A DNA stretch of 64,000 nt from an uncultured Clostridia bacterium (lineage in GTDB: Bacteria; Bacillota; Clostridia; Oscillospirales; Ruminococcaceae), in the NCBI GenBank assembly GCA_947630555.1, contig CANRIA010000005.1, positions 21,346-85,345 on the forward strand. The letters are read 5' to 3'. Under the pieces are notes generated by a model. That model ran no database searches, was not told the origin of the DNA, and saw only the letters and a list, made by a program, of their open reading frames with translations. Each line of letters opens with the position of its first letter. Within the stretch, counting starts at the first letter, position 1. The translations under genes were made by a program, and so were the position numbers. Shown here piece by piece: positions 59,671 to 64,000 of this stretch.

Positions 59671-60645
59671 TCAGCCTGTTATCTCTTTAATCTCAGCGCA
59701 CAGCGAGCCCATTGCCGCCGCCAGCGATGCGTTGAATTTTATTCCTGTAAGATATTTTTCGGGCAGAGTGCATATGCCGCCCAGCTTTTTTACAGAGTAT
59801 TTTTCTGCCAGCTTTCGCGCAGCCTTCTCACTGCTCCCCAAAACTTTGCCATCACACCCCATGCCGAGCATTACGGCATCTCGCAGTATGTTTTCAAGGA
59901 GTTTGAGCGATGTTTCGGCGGTCTCTCTGTTTTTTCCGCAATCTGTCAAAGCTTTAAGCAGCTGATATTCACTGCCGCTTGCTATTGCCAAGGCCGCTTC
60001 TTCGGCGTTTTCACAGCAGGCGCGCAGTGTGCTGCCGCTTAAATATTCAAGGCACATTCCTATATTGCCGCCCATTGAAGACACCGCTTTGTCTATGTCT
60101 CCTTGTTTGTATTTTGTGTTCTTTGTAAGATATTCGCCGCACTGCTCTTTTGTAACGGGCGCAACGCCTATAGATACCACCCTTGAAAGCACCGTCGGCA
60201 GAAAATATTCTTTAGAACAAGCCGTCAGAATTATAACCACATGCTGCGGCGGTTCTTCAATAAGCTTCAGCAAAGTGTTCTGCGCACCGACAGGCGTTTT
60301 GTCAAGATCTGCAATAAGATACACAGTATGATCGCTCTCGTTAGGCGCGGTCACAGAATCAGACACCACATTCCGCAGGTCTTCCAGCCTGTATGCGCCG
60401 CTTGCCAGTGAGGGCTTGACCATAACAAAGTCGGGGTGGCAGTCGTCATCTATCATGTTGCAGCTTTTGCATTTTCCGCACGGCTTTACAGCGCTTTTGC
60501 ACAGCAGTTTTGCGGCTATGTATTTTGCCAGAGTTTTCTTGCCGCAGCCCTTGTCGCCGTATATGACAATACCGTGTGGCGCTCTCTCGCCCGAAAACAG
60601 CTTGTCTGCGGCTGACACGGCGTTTTCGTTGCCGACAATTATCAT
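59671..60645 (-). CDS. holB: DNA polymerase III subunit delta'
   Basis: 324-residue clamp-loader subunit, AAA+ type. P-loop-like GDKGCGKKTLAKYIAAKLLC (about 30-49), zinc-binding Cys cluster CGKCKSC...CHPD (about 56-72), LLKLIEEPPQHVVIIL (sensor 1 region, about 125-140) and LSRVVSIG (arginine-finger SRx motif). The ATG lies 1 bp after the darA stop, so it is co-transcribed with darA and ricT. Confidence 0.93.
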   Translation of the reverse strand: MIIVGNENAVSAADKLFSGERAPHGIVIYGDKGCGKKTLAKYIAAKLLCKSAVKPCGKCKSCNMIDDDCHPDFVMVKPSLASGAYRLEDLRNVVSDSVTAPNESDHTVYLIADLDKTPVGAQNTLLKLIEEPPQHVVIILTACSKEYFLPTVLSRVVSIGVAPVTKEQCGEYLTKNTKYKQGDIDKAVSSMGGNIGMCLEYLSGSTLRACCENAEEAALAIASGSEYQLLKALTDCGKNRETAETSLKLLENILRDAVMLGMGCDGKVLGSSEKAARKLAEKYSVKKLGGICTLPEKYLTGIKFNASLAAAMGSLCAEIKEITG

Positions 60646-60646
60646 G

Positions 60647-60970
60647 TTATACTCTCTCTATCTTCTCAATAGGCACTATGAATATAGTCGCGCCGCCAAC
60701 CGAAACTTCAACAGGGAAACTTGTGCTGTCTGCCACAGAAGCAGCCATTTCAGATGTGACTATCTGCTTTCTCTTGCGCGAATGAGTTCTTATAACTTCA
60801 ACAATATCGCTCACCTTTTCGTCCTCGCAGGCGATCATAAAAGTGGTGTTTCCCGTAGAGAGAAAACCGCCCTTTGATGCCAGCTTTGTTGCGCGGTATC
60901 CTGCTTTTGTAAGCGCCGATGCAACGCTGTGGCTGTCATCACCGTTGACAATAGCGAACATTAACTTCAT
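60647..60970 (-). CDS. Cyclic-di-AMP receptor protein, DarA/PstA type
   Basis: 107-residue PII-like trimeric protein that binds c-di-AMP. MKLMFAIVNGDDSHSVASAL at the N terminus, ATKLASKGGFLSTGNTTFMI (ligand-binding loop, about 27-46) and a C-terminal VGGATIFIVPIEKIERV strand. A GGAGTGACAGCT box sets the start at MKLM; three upstream codons are in frame but start poorly. The order darA-holB-ricT is the same as yaaQ-holB-yaaT in Bacillus. Confidence 0.93.
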   Translation of the reverse strand: MKLMFAIVNGDDSHSVASALTKAGYRATKLASKGGFLSTGNTTFMIACEDEKVSDIVEVIRTHSRKRKQIVTSEMAASVADSTSFPVEVSVGGATIFIVPIEKIERV

Positions 60971-60989
60971 AGCTGTCACTCCTTATGTT

Positions 60990-61862
60990 TTATTCATTTT
61001 CGGAATATACAGATGTTATACCGAAATATTCTTCAAGGCATATGCCGTTTTCCATTACAAATTTTGCAACTTCCTCGCCCACATAGCGCACATGCCACGA
61101 TTCATACATAAAGCCCGTTATATCTTCTTTTCCCTGTGGGTACCTTATTATAAAGCCATACTCGGCACAATGCTGCTCAAGCCACTGTGCTTCGGGTGTG
61201 CCGTCAAAGGTGCTGCTGGGGTCGTTCACGTCAAAGGTAAGTCCCGTTTCGTGCTCTGAATGACCCGGGCGCGCCGAATATGTATCAGCCGCCTCATAGC
61301 CGTCAACAGCGGCATAATCTTCATAAAGAATACGCTGTTCTTCATAAGTTCTATAGCCTGATGCAGTCCACAGTGTAATGCCGTCATCGGCGGCGGCGGC
61401 ATACATTTCTTCAAGTTTTGCCTGTGCAACGGGGTCAACGCCCGGGTCAAACCACTCAGGCAGACCGTATGTTTTGTTTACTATAAGTATGCCGTTTATA
61501 TATGTAACGCCGTCTATAACTTCAATATCCGTCTCAACGGGGTAGAGCGGCTTTGGCGGCTCAGGCTCTGCAGTAGTTGTGGCGGTATCAGTTACGTCCG
61601 TCGTGGGCGGCGCTGTTGTAACGCTCGTCTGCACGCCTGCCGGAATATCTTTAGGCGGTTTTTTGTCAATGTCTTCTTTTATGTCATCTTTAAAAGCATT
61701 TATGAGAAAGATCAGCAAAATTATCAAAAGTATTATAATAACAAGTATCGCGACCGCACCCCACCTTATATGCCGTGTGGTGGTTTTTTGCGGCGAGGGC
61801 TGCGCCTGCTCGTCATTTTCTTCAAAATAGTCATCAAACCATTCGTTATCATTATTATCCAA
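60990..61862 (-). CDS. D,D-carboxypeptidase, VanY-like (peptidase M15B)
   Basis: 290 residues: an acidic cytosolic N terminus, one transmembrane helix (WGAVAILVIIILLIILLIFL, about 34-54), a Thr/Pro linker and an extracellular M15B domain. The zinc and catalytic motifs are SGYRTYEEQ, ARPGHSEHETGLTFDV (about 200-215) and ESWHVRYVG (about 254-262). It trims the terminal D-Ala of peptidoglycan stem peptides. A TTG start is preferred, with GAGGTG 6 nt upstream; a GTG three codons earlier overlaps that box. Promoter at 61898-61926. It lies 19 bp upstream of darA and probably leads that operon. Resistance cannot be inferred. Confidence 0.9.
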   Translation of the reverse strand: MDNNDNEWFDDYFEENDEQAQPSPQKTTTRHIRWGAVAILVIIILLIILLIFLINAFKDDIKEDIDKKPPKDIPAGVQTSVTTAPPTTDVTDTATTTAEPEPPKPLYPVETDIEVIDGVTYINGILIVNKTYGLPEWFDPGVDPVAQAKLEEMYAAAADDGITLWTASGYRTYEEQRILYEDYAAVDGYEAADTYSARPGHSEHETGLTFDVNDPSSTFDGTPEAQWLEQHCAEYGFIIRYPQGKEDITGFMYESWHVRYVGEEVAKFVMENGICLEEYFGITSVYSENE

Positions 61863-61897
61863 CCGGATCACCTCTTTAACTTATACATACAAAATAT

Positions 61898-61926
61898 ATT
61901 ATATCACACTTTTGCGCAATTTGCAA
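61898..61926 (-). promoter_or_regulatory. Promoter of the carboxypeptidase-darA-holB-ricT operon
   Basis: TTGCAA (61921-61926), 17-bp spacer, TATAAT (61898-61903). Confidence 0.75.
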
Positions 61927-61949
61927 TATCAAACAAAAAATTAACTACG

Positions 61950-62128
61950 TGTCAACACGGTTGACGCTTCACGGGGGAACCCCGAACTTGTTCCCCCGTG
62001 TACCCCTTCCTGCATCGGCTCCGTTACCCTCACGCCAAAAATCACATAATAATGCGATTTTTGGCTGCGCCGACAGCGGTGTAAAATTCGTGAAATAAAT
62101 TCCCGAATTTTACTTTATTTAAAACTTT
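61950..62128. repeat. Structured repeat, copy 2
   Basis: Second copy of the element at 53927-54159: CGTG-TCAA-CACG, CACGGGGGAAC-CCCGAACTT-GTTCCCCCGTG, TCGGCTCCGTTACCCTCACG, hairpin GCCAAAAATC-n11-GATTTTTGGC, TGCGCCGACAGCGGTGTAAA and AATTCCCGAATTTTACTT. The hairpin's third base pair is C-G here and T-A in copy 1, so it changed in a compensatory way. No gene lies in 61927-62236. Confidence 0.8.
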
Positions 62129-62148
62129 TTTTAGTGCCGATTTATTTA

Positions 62149-62177
62149 TTGACATAAGCGTGCAAATGTATTATAAT
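62149..62177 (+). promoter_or_regulatory. Promoter of the NUDIX-GH5 transcript
   Basis: TTGACA (62149-62154), 17-bp spacer, TATAAT (62172-62177): perfect sigma-A consensus. Confidence 0.88.
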
Positions 62178-62236
62178 ATATTTAGGTATTGCCGCTTGGC
62201 GCAGGCGGCGAAAAATCTTATGTAAGGAGCATGATG

Positions 62237-62641
62237 ATGCTGAATGAAAAATCATGCGGCGCTATCGTTTACAGAAAATATCACGGCAACACCGAGATAT
62301 TGCTAATAAAGCACGTCGGGAGCGGTCACTGGTCGTTCCCGAAAGGTCATGTTGAGGGTAACGAGACCGAGATAGAGACCGCCAAAAGGGAAATTTTTGA
62401 AGAAACGGGAATTGAAGTTATGATAGACCCCACTTTCAGGGAGCTTATATCATACTCACCGAAGAAAGACACCAACAAGACAGTGGTGTATTTCATCGCA
62501 CGGGCACGAAATACCGATTTTGTGCCGCAGGAGGGTGAAATTGCCGAGATACGCTGGGTGGAGCTTGGCAGGATATGCTCGGTGCTGTCTTACGAAAACG
62601 ACAAAACTATTGTGAACAAGGCAAAGAATTTTATTATTTAG
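62237..62641 (+). CDS. NUDIX hydrolase, Ap4A pyrophosphatase-like
   Basis: 134-residue NUDIX hydrolase. The NUDIX box reads GHVEGNE...REIFEETGI (about 41-63), preceded by HWSFPKGH. The opening EKSCGAIVYRK and overall size match bacterial bis(5'-nucleosyl)-tetraphosphatases. Three ATGs follow in succession; the third has AAGGAG 7 nt upstream and is chosen. A consensus promoter lies 60 bp upstream. The GH5 gene begins 10 bp after the stop without an intervening promoter, so the two appear co-transcribed. Confidence 0.88.
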   Translation: MLNEKSCGAIVYRKYHGNTEILLIKHVGSGHWSFPKGHVEGNETEIETAKREIFEETGIEVMIDPTFRELISYSPKKDTNKTVVYFIARARNTDFVPQEGEIAEIRWVELGRICSVLSYENDKTIVNKAKNFII

Positions 62642-62651
62642 GGTGACGAAT

Positions 62652-64000
<1,349 letters not shown>

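Noticed and set aside
60990..61862. VanY-type vancomycin-resistance gene
   Set aside because: Only the M15B domain is shared; no vanH, vanA, vanX or vanRS genes are nearby, and such carboxypeptidases are ordinary peptidoglycan enzymes.

Overview
This 64 kb window comes from a strictly anaerobic Gram-positive Clostridia member, most likely a Ruminococcus-like Oscillospiraceae. The reasons are the gene set (pyruvate:ferredoxin oxidoreductase, pyruvate formate-lyase, three rubredoxin/rubrerythrin proteins, a one-locus FASII set with FabK, a T-box leader, RicT, DarA), plant-polysaccharide enzymes (a GH5 endoglucanase with a Thr/Pro/Gln linker and a GH130 mannoside phosphorylase), and clean sigma-A promoters. 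This is inferred from gene content; no rRNA is present to confirm it.

Layout. 1-2635: end of a dUTPase, an orphan fumarase alpha subunit and a convergent Na+/alanine symporter. 3167-7198: two PH-domain membrane proteins, a small HTH regulator and a secreted leucine-rich-repeat protein. 7420-15449 (minus strand): T-box-controlled trpB2, rubrerythrin, PFOR and an NAD-dependent epimerase. 15765-19142: a degenerate MBOAT/DHHW-like pair with a radical SAM gene. 19542-25489 (minus): rubredoxin, reverse rubrerythrin, an ImmA/IrrE-type protein, pflA-pflB and a phosphoribosyltransferase. 25669-30738: a hypothetical protein, a PAP2 phosphatase, and a heterodimeric ABC exporter with an NfeD-like protein. 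31747-46755: a PAS/SARP-like regulator divergent from a complete fatty-acid synthesis locus (acpP fabK fabD | fabG fabF | accB fabZ accC | accD accA, then an acyl-CoA ligase); the bars mark three roughly 0.8-1.2 kb blocks of non-coding repeats. 46758-47325: an AT-rich isochorismatase-family gene between inverted repeats. 47400-53879: dCMP deaminase, two paralogous membrane-anchored proteins, GH130, and an ECF sigma factor with a 390-residue extension. 54334-58467: MarR plus a second heterodimeric ABC exporter. 58787-64000: ricT, holB, darA, a VanY-like carboxypeptidase, a NUDIX hydrolase and the GH5 enzyme, which runs off the window.

Most unusual content. (1) Intergenic regions are filled with mosaic repeats built from many perfect hairpins whose arms change by compensatory substitution between copies; at least seven composite copies are visible. 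(2) Four GGAAC direct repeats at exact 11-bp spacing sit 8 bp before the acpP -10 box, which is the layout bound by Streptomyces SARP activators; the divergent neighbour encodes a SARP-like winged helix behind PAS domains. (3) An inverted-repeat-bounded isochorismatase gene shares its terminal repeat with a 286-bp palindromic element 11 kb away. (4) A second structured repeat (two copies) appears to have split a terminator. (5) The MBOAT-like protein lacks the family histidines and its partner looks like a DHHW protein without its catalytic part.
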